Shown here: piece after piece, positions 24,401 through 35,577 of the stretch | Position numbering within the stretch: the stretch's first letter is position 1 | Layout of the letters: each line of letters starts with the position of its first letter | NCBI GenBank assembly: GCA_033065855.1 | Contig: JAVXUO010000080.1 | Coordinates: forward strand, 310,001 to 374,000 | Origin: Escallonia rubra | Lineage: Eukaryota; Streptophyta; Magnoliopsida; Escalloniales; Escalloniaceae | Length of the DNA stretch: 64,000 nt | Direction: 5' to 3' | The notes under the pieces: model-generated | What the model was told of the DNA's origin: nothing | The model's database searches: none | Seen by the model: the letters and a program-made list of their open reading frames with translations, nothing else | Program-made: the position numbers and the translations under genes

Positions 24401-26705
24401 AAAGAACAAAAGCATTTACATTTCATAGTCTTGCATCATATTGCAAGATGAAAGCTTTAAAGAAGGTATGGTGTCTTACCTATCGACAGCCTAACAAAAT
24501 CCTCAAATATGTTCATAAGCATTTCTAGGGGAGCACTTAAACCTAATAACTACTGTAATACTAAAGTATGGTAAACAACTAAACAAATTTTTTTTCAACC
24601 ACTTATAAGTACCATCTCACAATTATGTAAAGTAACGAAATTAACCAGCTTCTTTCTGCTTCTTATGAGAATTACTTTGGAGAGCGAGCAGTCCCCTAGT
24701 GCAACCCTCGATATTATCCTACCATTTATAGAAATAACAGGTGGTCAAGCTAGGTGAAGTCTATTAGCAGTCACTTTGAATGGATATGCCAAAAGGTTTA
24801 ACTGTGCACTCTGTTTCCTGCCTAGCCCTTCCAGCTCCCTGCGTAAGGGGGATTGCAATTGGTAATAGCGTTCAGTCTATAACAAGCCAAGTACGATGGT
24901 CCTTCAGGTGCAAAGCAATTAGAAAGAGTATAAGGCCTCAGCTTGACTCTGGTTTTAGTTCCACCATAGTACTGAAAGGCATGAAGAGACCTCATGTAAT
25001 GTACTCTTACGTTGAGTAAAATTGATTCTTATGTTTGTTTTAGCTTCAATCTGCGGATAGGGCAGTTTTAACTACACTTGGTATGGTTTTGTGGATTAGG
25101 TCATTAGGTTGAAATATTCCAATGTATTAAACTTCACGAGTTTACCTTCTTGGAGCACTGATTTCCTTAAAATCAAGAGAAGATGCAACTAATTGTAGAG
25201 TTGACAATTCGACCTTTTCACTTCAAAGTGTGGTTTTCAGACCTCTTGGTTGCGAAAGGCATTTTTCCGAAATGCCATACTGATGTTTCACTTCTGAAAG
25301 CTCAACTATTTCTTTATGTAGGTTTTGTCTCTTCAGTGACGATTGATTTGAAAAAGCGGGGATGCTTTTCGTATGCAGTATTGCATGACTCCCTCGCTAC
25401 TCGCTAGTAGAGTGTGAACATTTTGAGCCACAATCTAGATCTTTGGTGTTCCTCTCTTTTTATCTGAGGCTTTAATTTTTTAAGCTGTTATAAGGGCTTT
25501 TGCATTTGAAAAATGATTTTTTAACCAAACGCGCCAAGCAAGTGCTTTTGCATTCCAAAAGTGCCTTTAGGGCTCTAACTTTAGCATCCTTTCTTTGCAG
25601 TCTCAAACTTGACCAAGCCGTTATCATTGTGTTGTTAGCACCCTGTCTAACTATCGAAGAAGGGTATTGGAAAAAAGAATTAGGAGAAAGGTTGTCCTGC
25701 TTACCTAGTAAGACGTTATAAACCAAGCCAAATTAACCTCGCTGTTCAAAAGCTTAGGCTTTTCTCTGACCTTAGGATTGTTTACCAAAATTTTTCATGC
25801 AAAAAGATCCCCTTCATCCGGACGAAGACAGAAAGAATATTCCCAGGAAAAAAGAAGCATTTAGTAGTGATGACTTTCACCTGCCATAGATGCATGTAGG
25901 CAGCTTTGTATCAAGTTTGGTAAAGCTGTCCTGATCAGATAGTATAAGTTAGTACTTAAACAGAAAGAGCCAAGAGGTATCGCTGGCTGACTTGCAAACA
26001 CTTCCGATCAAATGGTTATAAGTTAGTACTTAAACAGGAGGAGGTATCACTGGCCGACTTGAAAACAATTCCGATCAAATGGTTAGCATATTTGAAAGAT
26101 GATAAACGTATTGATATATTGTAAGTGTTCTATTTTGCTGTCTGACTGGTTAAGTAAAGAAGTTTTTCAAAAACCACAGTTAGCAAGTTAAGAACCTGTT
26201 TGTAGAACCACTTCTTGGAGAACTCCATATTAGAAGTTTTATAATGAGCATGTAACCATATGATGATAATACCGGGCTGCACCATGCGGCCAAAAAATTA
26301 TGGGCCGAAGATCTGCTGCAGCATGGTCATTGCTTTCGATATCTTTCTACTAGTAAATATAAATGTACTTGTTTGGTTGACTTATTCCAAACAACTTGGC
26401 ACTTTCTGGACAACATTGTAGTTATATATCAACCTATTATACACGCAGTTTTTCTCTTAACGACCTTCTTTATGTTTGTTCTCTATAGTGGTTTAATTGT
26501 TTGTGTGTATATTGGTTTGACATCCTCTTTTGGAAATTAATCTTTTGTCAAGATTTTGAGTCTCAACCTAAAACGAAAAACGCACTGGAAGTTTTTGTCC
26601 TCTTTGATGGATCCTTTAACTGTTCTACATTCTCAATTGGAGTTTGCTAATTAAGTTACGAAGGACATGATTTCCTTTGTGGTTTATGCAGGATTTGCTG
26701 GCTAG
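18422..26705 (+). CDS. hnRNP1-like RNA-binding protein, two RRMs plus Gly-rich tail
   Basis: Exons at 18422-18643, 18971-20156 and 26692-26705 join in frame to about 473 residues. RRM1 has RNP2 LFIGGI (8-13) and RNP1 RGFGFIVF (47-54). RRM2 has RNP2 IFVGGL (108-113) and RNP1 RGFGFITY (147-154). The rest is a low-complexity tail rich in Gly, Ser, Tyr and Asn, as in plant hnRNP A/B-like proteins that bind RNA in the nucleus and in granules. The last exon completes a Gly codon and adds only Phe-Ala-Gly-stop, so the end reads RQSSRGFAG. This fits the short RG-x-A ending I recall for relatives. If the 6.5-kb intron were kept, the protein would end GMLLKSFPCFV after 20156. The last exon is the least certain part of the model. 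Confidence 0.9.
20676..21425. mobile_element. Probable TIR element with CACGGACACGGGTGCGG end
   Basis: The left end is AGCACGGACACGGGTGCGG. The right side holds GACACGCACCGGTGCCGC, which inverted resembles it only loosely. The core is AT-rich, followed by a GC-rich part with GTCGCCGG words. Similar CACGGACACGG sequences are common as plant repeats. The boundaries are approximate and no target duplication was found. Confidence 0.4.
25933..26072. repeat. Tandem duplication of about 70 bp
   Basis: Unit 1 (25933-26005) and unit 2 (26006-26072) share TATAAGTTAGTACTTAAACAG, GAGGTATC.CTGGC.GACTTG and TTCCGATCA. A partial third unit starts at 26073. Confidence 0.75.
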
Positions 26706-29700
26706 GAGGGGAATTGGAGGTCAGGATGTTATACTACCATGAAGAAGTTTGATGTAGGAGATGAACTGTGAATTTTGCACACTCCCTCGTTAGAATTTCA
26801 CTTGAACAGATTGAAGAATATCAGTTGTCCTTTCTAGAGCTAACTGGGGTGTCTTTTTTGAAGTTGTAAGTTTAGAGATAGAATTTACAAGGAATTTTGT
26901 GTTTAAGGATTGAGATTTGAGTTACAATTTAGGTGGTTTTTTTGGGTATTTTGAGTGAGATGTAAAATCAGTTTGCGGCATATAGTGAGAAAATGTATCA
27001 GCATCTCTTGTGAGGCGGCGATGCATAAAAAGAAATGGATAGGCTGTTTTTTGGACACTTATCTCCAGGTTCCTGTTTTTCTTGCTGTAATGTCTCTGCA
27101 AAGTTGCAGTTTTTTTTCTTTTTGTAACTGTCATTGGGTTTATGAGTTTACTTAGTGTGGAACACTTGGGGGTTACCCATTAGGGTCCCTGATGAATAAG
27201 TTACCAGAATTTCTGATTCTATTTCCATTTTTCTGGTCGACACAATGATCTGTGAAGTAGCTCTAACACTTATGGTGTACCCCAAAAGAGAGATGGCTGC
27301 GACTCTCTTGTAGCTGGTATCGAATCTGCAAACCACTTCTTGAGGCTCTTTGAGGGTGAATTATGATTGAATCTTTTGGTTGCCATTTACCGAAGCGGAC
27401 CTCTTACAATCGCTCAGGGTTTTTAGCGACGCAACGAAAAGAATAAAGCTCTTGCTACAAACTGATTTCTTGATAATGATGGCTGTTTTCTTTTGTTGCT
27501 AGAAGTACCTACAACGGTGCTTTCTTGATAGTGATGGATTTTTTTGTCGCTAAAAGAACCTACAACAGTACTTTTTTGAACAGCATCCCAACTCTAAGAG
27601 CGAGATGCCCGGTTCCGCCACTTAGGCAATCACTATTAATGACCGTGGGTGGCCAGTACAATTATTTACAACTACACAAAGAAGCTAGTGCTAGCATGAC
27701 CTTGTTTTCGTTTTCTTTCTTGCCATATGTAATATAGTTGTTTCTTGTATTTCCTCGCGATCAGACAATTGCCACTAAGAGTAAAGTTTGAGAGTAACAT
27801 AGGCATTGTAATAAGCGTTTTATCGGGCAAGAGACATGCGCATCGCAATCCTGAAAAAACCTATGATCTTTAGCCGAGTTATGTATCATACAAGAGCGTG
27901 AAAACAGCACAAGCATCCCATCCCAGCTCATGGCAAGAAAACCATCCATCATAAATCATGGGTAAGAAAAACCATCAACATGCTTCCAGCAATCTTTCTC
28001 CAAGACATGCCTGATTCCGCACTAGTCCAACATTCCGGCCCCTCTCAGCATGATTAGAGACCATAAACAGCATGCGTCAAATGCAGCATATGATATTACC
28101 AGACATTGTTGCCTCGTTTTTGGAGTTCAGTTCATGACAGTGATAACTTAAGAAGGGAGAGCCTTTTTCTTGATACGCTTCTGTATACTTTATTTCCTTC
28201 TTTGATACTCCAGAAGTGAGAAAGTGGTCTTGAACATTGCCTTTCTTATCTTTTACTTTCTCTGCATGGGATCAGATGTGCTCATTCCATCTCACCTTTT
28301 GAAGCCTGTAATATTGAAGGTCTTGCTTTAGAGAAGCAGCTCATAATTGGCAATCCTGATCCCTGCAATTCAGATACGAAAATTAGGGGTCTGTTTGCCA
28401 TTAATGCAGTGCATTGTTGCGAAAGTCGACATCCATTGCTGAGGTTGACCACTTTAGGGGCAATCGTACATGTTGACTCACTAACACACTGCAACTGCAC
28501 CTGATTCCATAATTCATGGGAAAAGCTTGTTAGGTGAGCAGTAACTCCTTAAGTGGCAATAGATGTTGATCACACTTCATACTGAAGCTTGCCAATTGTG
28601 CAGCCAAACCAGTTCATTTTCCACTAAGTCAAATGCACCATATCCTTCACTTTTGGTCTAACAAAGTGCAACAAGGAGACAATGGAAAAGGCATTTCGTC
28701 GTCGAGATACTGGAAATAAGAAGAATTTATCATGTTACTCGTGGCTCGTGGAGATAAGCACTCAGCTTTCGGTTTCCAAACCTTCTTTTCCTTGCCAGTT
28801 TCTGGAACTCCACAAGCTGTTGCAGCAAGAGAGATTACAGTAAATACGTAATACTTACCGGAGATCTCAGAATCTTACGTGCCATGTCTCGTGTTCTTCG
28901 AATCACTCATGTAGGTTCTAGAGTATCGGAGCTGACAGGAGCTACTAGATGAAATGTCTCCACCGACTGGCAAGAATCACTCTAGCATCGATAGTCCACG
29001 GAGGGAACTAAAACATCGAGAGGTTGCATGAAATGACAGGTAATTCTATTACAACTACGAAGTTCAATTACGGGGAATAAAACTGACCACATACCAAGTG
29101 TTGTAATCTTCTGCAGACGTGGCCATAGAGGCAGGAATTTATTTCTCAACTTCAGATATCAGTCCTCAATGAACTCAAAAGTTGAACGCATAGCAACATA
29201 TGTTGATCAGTTTGGCATCCAAGAGTTCCATCCTAGATATAGTAAAATGAGCTTGGAATCAAAGGTTCGTTACTCGACCCACTCTTCCCTTGTCAGATTA
29301 ATCTTGACTTTTCGATGAAGTAGACATATGAGTAAGAATGCATTTTGAAGAGTCTCTCTCTCTCTCTCTCTCTGCACTCTGTTTTGAGTAATCTGTAGTG
29401 AATTTCTGCTACTGCTTGAAGAAGATTATCCAAAAGGAGGAGAACCACCCAAGTGGAAAATACAAAGGGAAAGAGCTTCAGATGCAAAATGAAGAGGGTA
29501 GATACCAATCAGAATCTGGCTTACCCAAGAATCTGGCTTACCCAAATACACATCTTTGGTCCATCAGAGGCCACTTGGCCGTAATCTAAGCAATGTGGGA
29601 ACTGATCAAGATTAGAGTAACGGAAGTTGATCAATTCAATTCCCCTCCCCTCCGTAAACCTCACAAATCCCAGATGTAGGGAAAATTGACATAGGTCATT

Positions 29701-31575
29701 TGGTACGATTCTAAAAGACTTTACCAGCTGAACTAACTGACATACAATTTATCATTTTATGTCTGTCTGTTAGTTTGATACAACAGATATCTACATCATG
29801 TGTGTCTGCATATTCTCGTATACATCACAATTAGTATTTGACAAAGTTCGTTCCAATCCGCTCCAGAATTCCGATGGTACTGGCTAGGGGGCTAGAGACA
29901 ACGGTTTGTTGAGACAAGGTCCACGCAGGTGGATATGTCTTAGAAGCTGTATGGTTCTCGCCGATCTTACATAGACTCGCTACAAGCGTCAGGAAAGGGT
30001 ACTTGTCTAAGCATTGGATTCATCTAACTCCAAGACTGAAAACGGGGTCACGGAAAATGATTGATATCAATTATCAGTTCTTACTACATCAAAGGGTGAA
30101 GTAGTGCCTTGTGTAGCACATATTGTTTGAATTTATAGCTTCTCTCATTCAAAAGTATTGATGAAAGACAGAAACATATAAGATTATGTTCATGGTAGCG
30201 TATCCTATGACATGTTTCAGTTGCATAATCCATACCCTTGTCCGAGGTGGCTCTGCCACATCAAGACAGTTCATGCAAACATTTCTTGAGCACTTCGCTT
30301 CCACATTCTACAAGATGTTCGGCACATAAATTGCACAGGTACACACCACCATGAGTACTACTCGGCCCTTACTCATAGGATTGTAACTGGGATTTCTACA
30401 CACTTTTCCTTTTTTTGACCGGCTATTGCTGTGCCGATTTCTCTTGCTCATCTATTGTTCTCACTCTCTCACTCTTTGCTCCCGACCTCCCCTTTGGACC
30501 TCCTATCTGACTCCAGGCCATAAAAAAGTTGACGTCTTTGTTCCTTGCTACTACACTTAGTACCACTCAGGAACGGTAGCTACATACGAACACAAGTCTA
30601 GTTCTTGGTACCAAGGGATACCCAATCTCACATCTGACGACATCGTCTCTCTGTCAGATAGAATGCCAGTTCAGAGCTCGGTTGTGGTTTCAAAGAGAAG
30701 ATGATAGAAACCATCCGGCAGACTTCTCAAGAACTAAACAGTAAGTAGGAAGAAACAAAGAAATCGGTCTGTGGGAGCTGTAAGCCTGCAACACAATTCG
30801 AGGCAAGCAAAAGCAGAAGCACTCTGCATCTCCCAGTGGAAAACTTCAAGAGTAGTTTGGCATAATTTGGCATTGTTTTAAGTGAGAATAGAAAAGAGAA
30901 GGGAAAACGTGATGTCTTCGAATATTTTGAAGCACGAGTGCAACCAGATTGGTTTACGGCTTACGAGGCTTCAGATCGATAGTAGAAAGATAGGTTTAGA
31001 GGAAAAGCATCAAGAACTACTGTGGAAATGAAATACACCAGAAACAACTGAAGTGAATAGTTTTGACTTTTGACATTTCAACATCAGTTGATTACCATTG
31101 CAGCAAACAATATCTAGGCATAATTACACGACAGGCCGAGATGCCTTGATTGCTGTCATGGACAATAGAGGCGAGGAAAGTTGGCGTGAAAAGGCTAATA
31201 TCCAGTTAAACCTAAGGACTTCGACATGATTCAAGTCAAGTATCGTATTATCATAAATTACCTTGGACTCAACAGTTAACTGAATGTGAATAATCTATAA
31301 AGGTTATTATCATAGCAATACAGAGAGCTAGAAGACAAAGGGAACTAAGTTACTGTAGGGGAATAGTTGCATAAGAACCTAATATCAGTTGCATTACAAC
31401 AAAGCTTGAAAAACACTAAACAGAACTTGGTTGTCATCTAGACTATCCCATCATACAATTCAAAAAGGCCCCCGCACTACTTGATTCTGCTCAGTACTAA
31501 AATAGAAATGACTTACTGAGACTCGACGAATATAAGTTATCGATATCATTGTCAGCTGGACGAGTCAAACAAAAT
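26706..31575. other. Intergenic region, no gene recognised
   Basis: The left part (to about 27170) should be the 3' UTR of the hnRNP-like gene. Around 27430-27600 there are degenerate repeats with CTACAAC and TTTCTTGATA words. A (TC)n run lies at 29353-29373. The rest is unique-looking DNA without an ORF that resembles a known protein. I cannot exclude a non-coding transcript. Confidence 0.4.
29353..29373. repeat. (TC)n microsatellite
   Basis: About ten TC dinucleotides in a row. Confidence 0.85.
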
Positions 31576-32832
31576 TCAGAAAAATGCTCTGCTCCCATAA
31601 AACACTTTTGGGCTTGGTTCATTGCCTTTTGATGCTTGTACTTTCTCATCAGAAGCAGTATTACCCGAACTCTCTTGTTCACTATTGATGCTCATAGGAA
31701 GCTTCATCTTTGCCAGAGCATCTGTGAATTGCTGCATGCTCTTCATATACATATCAACTATCTCTTGTTGGACCACCTTTGGTTCTGGTGCAACGTCCAT
31801 GTTGATTACAGGCTGTGCAGTTGTGCTATTCGGCATGGCGGATGTACCTCGCTCAGCCTCTCCATCATCCTCTTTCTTCTCCTTCGTAGATGAAGTGGAG
31901 TCCTGATTCACAGAATTTGAAGATCCTAGAGTGTCGCAAACAGTTTGAGAGCTTGTGGGAACCAAAGCTTTAGGAGACTCGACACTTCTCGGAGATTTAT
32001 CAATCTTCGAAACTGCATCACCAAGTTCTGTTTCAACGTTTTCGATGTCATTATCACTGCTATCTGAGCTTTGGTGGTTCCCATTTCGAGAGGAGTGAAC
32101 GCTCTTCGAGCTTTGGGAAATCTCAAAATACTCAGAAACCATCATCTCATTCTCATTCAGAATATTGGGATTCTCAAACTCTATCTTATTCAGTTCTCCA
32201 GTCACTGAACTAGGTACTTCTGGATCTACTGCAGCCAAAGAGGAGTGAGGTGCAGGAATTTCCAGGACTTCTGGCAATGCTCCGGTATAAGTAAGAGTCA
32301 ATCGGACAAACCCAGCAGGAGAATGGAAAACATCACTCGAGGAAAGCAAAAACTCGCGTGCCAGCTTTCCATTCTCAATGACTACATTAGAAAGAGGAAT
32401 CAATGCAAATCCCAACAACTGATCTTCAAGATAATTCTTAACCCTACTCAGCATCCATATCTCACATTTCAGTGACGAGTCAAATGTTTGAACATCAAGT
32501 CGGAAATTCTCATCAAAAATTGGGTTTTGCCCTCCACCATTAATGATCTTGGTGGAAAGAGTAGTTTCAGGGTCACTAGTCAGGAAAAACTTGGCATAGA
32601 CATCTTGCTTTTGGTAAATACATATGTTATGGATGTCCCTTGCTTGGTGTATGTAAACCTCAAGCACCCCAATAGACCCCCCTGATTTTTCCACACTATC
32701 TTCCCCTGAATCCCCTCCATGACCATCCATAGGCGAATCACAAGTGTTCATAGCCACTGCAAGGGGTTTCGGACTCGGTGGCTCGACAGCAGAAGGGGGT
32801 TTTGACACCGCTATCCCTTGACCAGATTCCAT
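31576..32832 (-). CDS. C2-domain (calcium/lipid-binding-like) protein
   Basis: A single open frame of 418 residues starts at the ATG at 32832 (MESGQG). The C2 domain covers about 54-185: GVLEVYIHQARDIHNI, QDVYAKFFL, TKIINGGGQNPIFDENF, LEDQLLGFALIPLS. C2 domains bind membranes, often with calcium. Here only some of the usual loop acidic residues are present (D77 and D107; the later loop reads YLEDQLLG), so calcium binding is uncertain. Residues 185-400 are acidic, serine-rich and look disordered. The C-terminus VFYGSRAFF looks conserved rather than random. A stretch near 355-375 (QQEIVDMYMKSMQQFTDALAKMKLP) is probably a short helix. Upstream sequence to about 33640 likely holds a long 5' UTR with introns. 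The family matches plant uncharacterised C2 proteins with one N-terminal C2 domain. Confidence 0.88.
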   Translation of the reverse strand: MESGQGIAVSKPPSAVEPPSPKPLAVAMNTCDSPMDGHGGDSGEDSVEKSGGSIGVLEVYIHQARDIHNICIYQKQDVYAKFFLTSDPETTLSTKIINGGGQNPIFDENFRLDVQTFDSSLKCEIWMLSRVKNYLEDQLLGFALIPLSNVVIENGKLAREFLLSSSDVFHSPAGFVRLTLTYTGALPEVLEIPAPHSSLAAVDPEVPSSVTGELNKIEFENPNILNENEMMVSEYFEISQSSKSVHSSRNGNHQSSDSSDNDIENVETELGDAVSKIDKSPRSVESPKALVPTSSQTVCDTLGSSNSVNQDSTSSTKEKKEDDGEAERGTSAMPNSTTAQPVINMDVAPEPKVVQQEIVDMYMKSMQQFTDALAKMKLPMSINSEQESSGNTASDEKVQASKGNEPSPKVFYGSRAFF

Positions 32833-33918
32833 GAGTAATAATAACCACAATATGTCTTCACAAACTGAAAGAAAAATCTGGAGTCTCGAAATAGTTTGTC
32901 TAAAAACACAAAGTTTGCAATAATTAAGAGGGCCAAAGTAAGCAGGACAAAGTCAAGGAAAAGTGAAATTACCAATACCCCGAAACTCAATTATGAAGAA
33001 TTCTAAATGTTAGCACTTACCAAGCAAGATTTCAAGATTGTGTTTTCTCTTCCACATCCAGAGTTCATGAAACTGAAACTGAAATTGAAACCAAAACCCT
33101 AAGCACTCACCAAGCGAAGTTTGAAGGTTGAATTGTATCTCTCACTGAAGTCAATTGTACACCTCACTGACAAAGACAAAAATGCGAAGTCTGTCTTGTA
33201 TAGAGCTCCTAATTTTCAGTGATGCAAGCAGAGAACTAAAGTAAAGGCAAAAGGTTTCAAAACCTTCGCGAGCATTCAGTCGAATGGCCGAAAAATGGGT
33301 ACCCTTCAGCAGAAATTGTGCCAAATACAAGATAGCAAATTCAAAAGCAACAACGACCCATCAAGAGTTAATTAGAGGTGTATATAAAGTCCAAGAAAGC
33401 AGCTAACTTCGTCCAAGTAGAACACTTGTCAAGAATCCAAGGCACAGAAAGTAAAGAGACAAGCTAAATAATGTACCGTACTGGAAAAGTCTTCGTTCAA
33501 ATGCAAAAAGCAGTGACAGAAATGGCCAGATTTCAGGCCTTTTTGGCTTTTTGCATAGAAGGGTAATCCTGAATTCTGTGAAGTCACTGGCAGCATCTAG
33601 TGGGTAGAAAAGGAGAGAAAACCCAGTTCTTGATTGGTGTCACGGATATGAAATTGACCTGAACAGTAAGGAGAACAGTCATTATCTCTTTTTGTTTTAA
33701 ACAAAGTGGCCCCTCCAATAATAGAAACATCGAATCACAAGCCTGCATTAGTGTTTTTTTGCTTGCCTCTGCATTTCATCTATTTGTTGTCTGGCAGCTT
33801 GTTTAAATTTACAAAATATAGCTGAAGTTTTCTAACAGTCTTGATGTCTACCAGAAGGGAATACAAATGCCCATGCCGTTGTTCTATTAGAGCTAACTTT
33901 TATAACAAATGTCAATCA
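32833..33918. other. 5' leader and promoter of the C2 gene
   Basis: No ORF of note. The minus strand probably carries a spliced 5' UTR here, and the promoter of the C2 gene should lie near 33400-33700. The right edge is cut by a transposon insertion. Confidence 0.4.
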
Positions 33919-34934
33919 GTCTTCGACAGTGGCGGAGCCAGAAACTGTGTACGGGGGTGGGCACCTAATTGACAAAGGAAAAAAAATTCTAAGCCTAACT
34001 TTTGTGACAGTGTATTGAACTTTATAAACAGACAACTCAAACGAGCGTAGGTCGAACAGACATGAGTGAAACACCCACAATTTTATGAGTAGTCAATTTA
34101 TACACTCACTTCCTACACCTGGTAAATCTAAAGGTAACCCAAAATTTGTGTGTCAATTTAATTCTAGATTACACACGACTGCATTTTATCGATCAAAATA
34201 GACTTCCTAATTTTTGTATCCTACCTTTTGTTGAACGCATAATCCATTTGCAAGTACGAAAGCATAAAGAAATCAAGGGACAATCTTATATTCCATAATA
34301 ATTTATTAAAATTTACTATACACAAGAGTCAACACGTAACAACATAGTTATATAAAGAGAATAAAGATTAAGACAATTACAAATATAAAGATTGACGTTG
34401 CGTTAATAAAATATAGTATAAAGACCGTTTATATAAGACATTTATTTGAGTGTCATTCTTTTAATGCGTCTTTTATTTTGATTCTCTAATTTAAACGTAA
34501 TTTGTTAAAGTGTTGTATTTTTTTAGGAATTTTAGCAAACGTATTTTAAGGGCATTTTTCCGATAAAATGTTTATCTTTTGTGTTCATTTATCATACCAT
34601 CATATATTAGTACTAATATAAAACACATGGAGCTCTTTCAAGAAAATCATGACCATGAATTTAATCAATGGTTGAAATTCAAGCATTTAAGTCCATAAAC
34701 CCACCTTCCAACCCTTCTACAAACAGCCCCTCATCTGGACATCACCAGCCGCACCTCTCTCTCTTCCTCCCCCTCATCTGGACTTCACCATCTACAAGAC
34801 TACAACCAGCCCCATCATCATCTACAAGCAGTTGTGAAGGAGGCAGCAGGTGGGCATCAAGCAGTTGTGAAGGAGGCATCAGGTGGGCACGTGCCCCCCT
34901 GTGCCCCCTGCTGCCTCCGCTACTGGTCTTCGAC
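33919..34934. mobile_element. hAT-like element, 1000 bp, perfect 8-bp target duplication
   Basis: The element is 33927-34926. Its ends are CAGTGGCGGAGCCAG and, inverted, CAGTAGCGGAGGCAG. It is flanked on both sides by GTCTTCGA (33919-33926 and 34927-34934). An 8-bp duplication and CAGTG-type ends fit the hAT superfamily. The interior is AT-rich. Near the right end is a small tandem duplication of GCAGTTGTGAAGGAGGCA. There is no transposase. Confidence 0.85.
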
Positions 34935-35577
34935 TCAACCTGGATGCCTCCCTGTGCTTTTGCCCGCAGTAATGCTTCTCAGGTTGCCATTGCCTCCGCT
35001 TGTTCATTTGGTGATGCTCTTATTTGATTATGATTTTGAGTCCTGCCACCTTTGTTTTCTTGCACCAAGCTGCATCAGTTATGATTTCTAAGACACTCCT
35101 GCTTGACATTAGTTGCTTACATATCTTCCTAGTTGGACTGCAAAAAAGGATGTAACATCGGAATTATTTGTAATTTTCAGTTTACGGATATTGGATAGTT
35201 TCTTCAAAATTTCCTCATTTTTTCCCCAAAACAGCCTTGTAAAAAACCATTATTTTTTCAGCTTGAGCACTCTCCTTGAAAAATTGTTGAGTTCTGTAAC
35301 CTTCAATAGAGTCCAACAGATGGCTGCAGTGTGTATTAGGTATATGTTCTTTTTGACTGTTGAAAATAACAGGAAACTATTACGTTAAAAATGAAAAACT
35401 AATGTGGCAAACTTATCGAAAAATTGAATAGACTGAAGCGTGTGATGTACTGTCCTCAAGAGTAGTTTTTCCCACTTGAAGATAATATCTCAGCACTCAG
35501 GGTCTCAGACGGCTACCCTCTAGGATTCAACAATCTCTTCTTCGCTAACGAGCACTCGAATAACGAAAGTTACAAAG
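34935..35577. other. Intergenic region between two transposons
   Basis: No supported gene. Short frames only. Confidence 0.4.

Larger units (their letters stand above)
20157..26691 (+). other. 6.5-kb last intron of the hnRNP-like gene
   Basis: Donor G|GTATGC at 20157 and acceptor TTTATGCAG ending at 26691. The intron holds a TIR-like element (about 20676-21425), a 14-base G run near 22030, and a tandem repeat (25933-26072). Many short ORFs are present, none with recognisable homology. Confidence 0.6.

Noticed and set aside
24780..25019. 79-codon frame in the hnRNP-like gene's last intron
   Set aside because: No recognisable motif; frames of this length are expected by chance in 6.5 kb.
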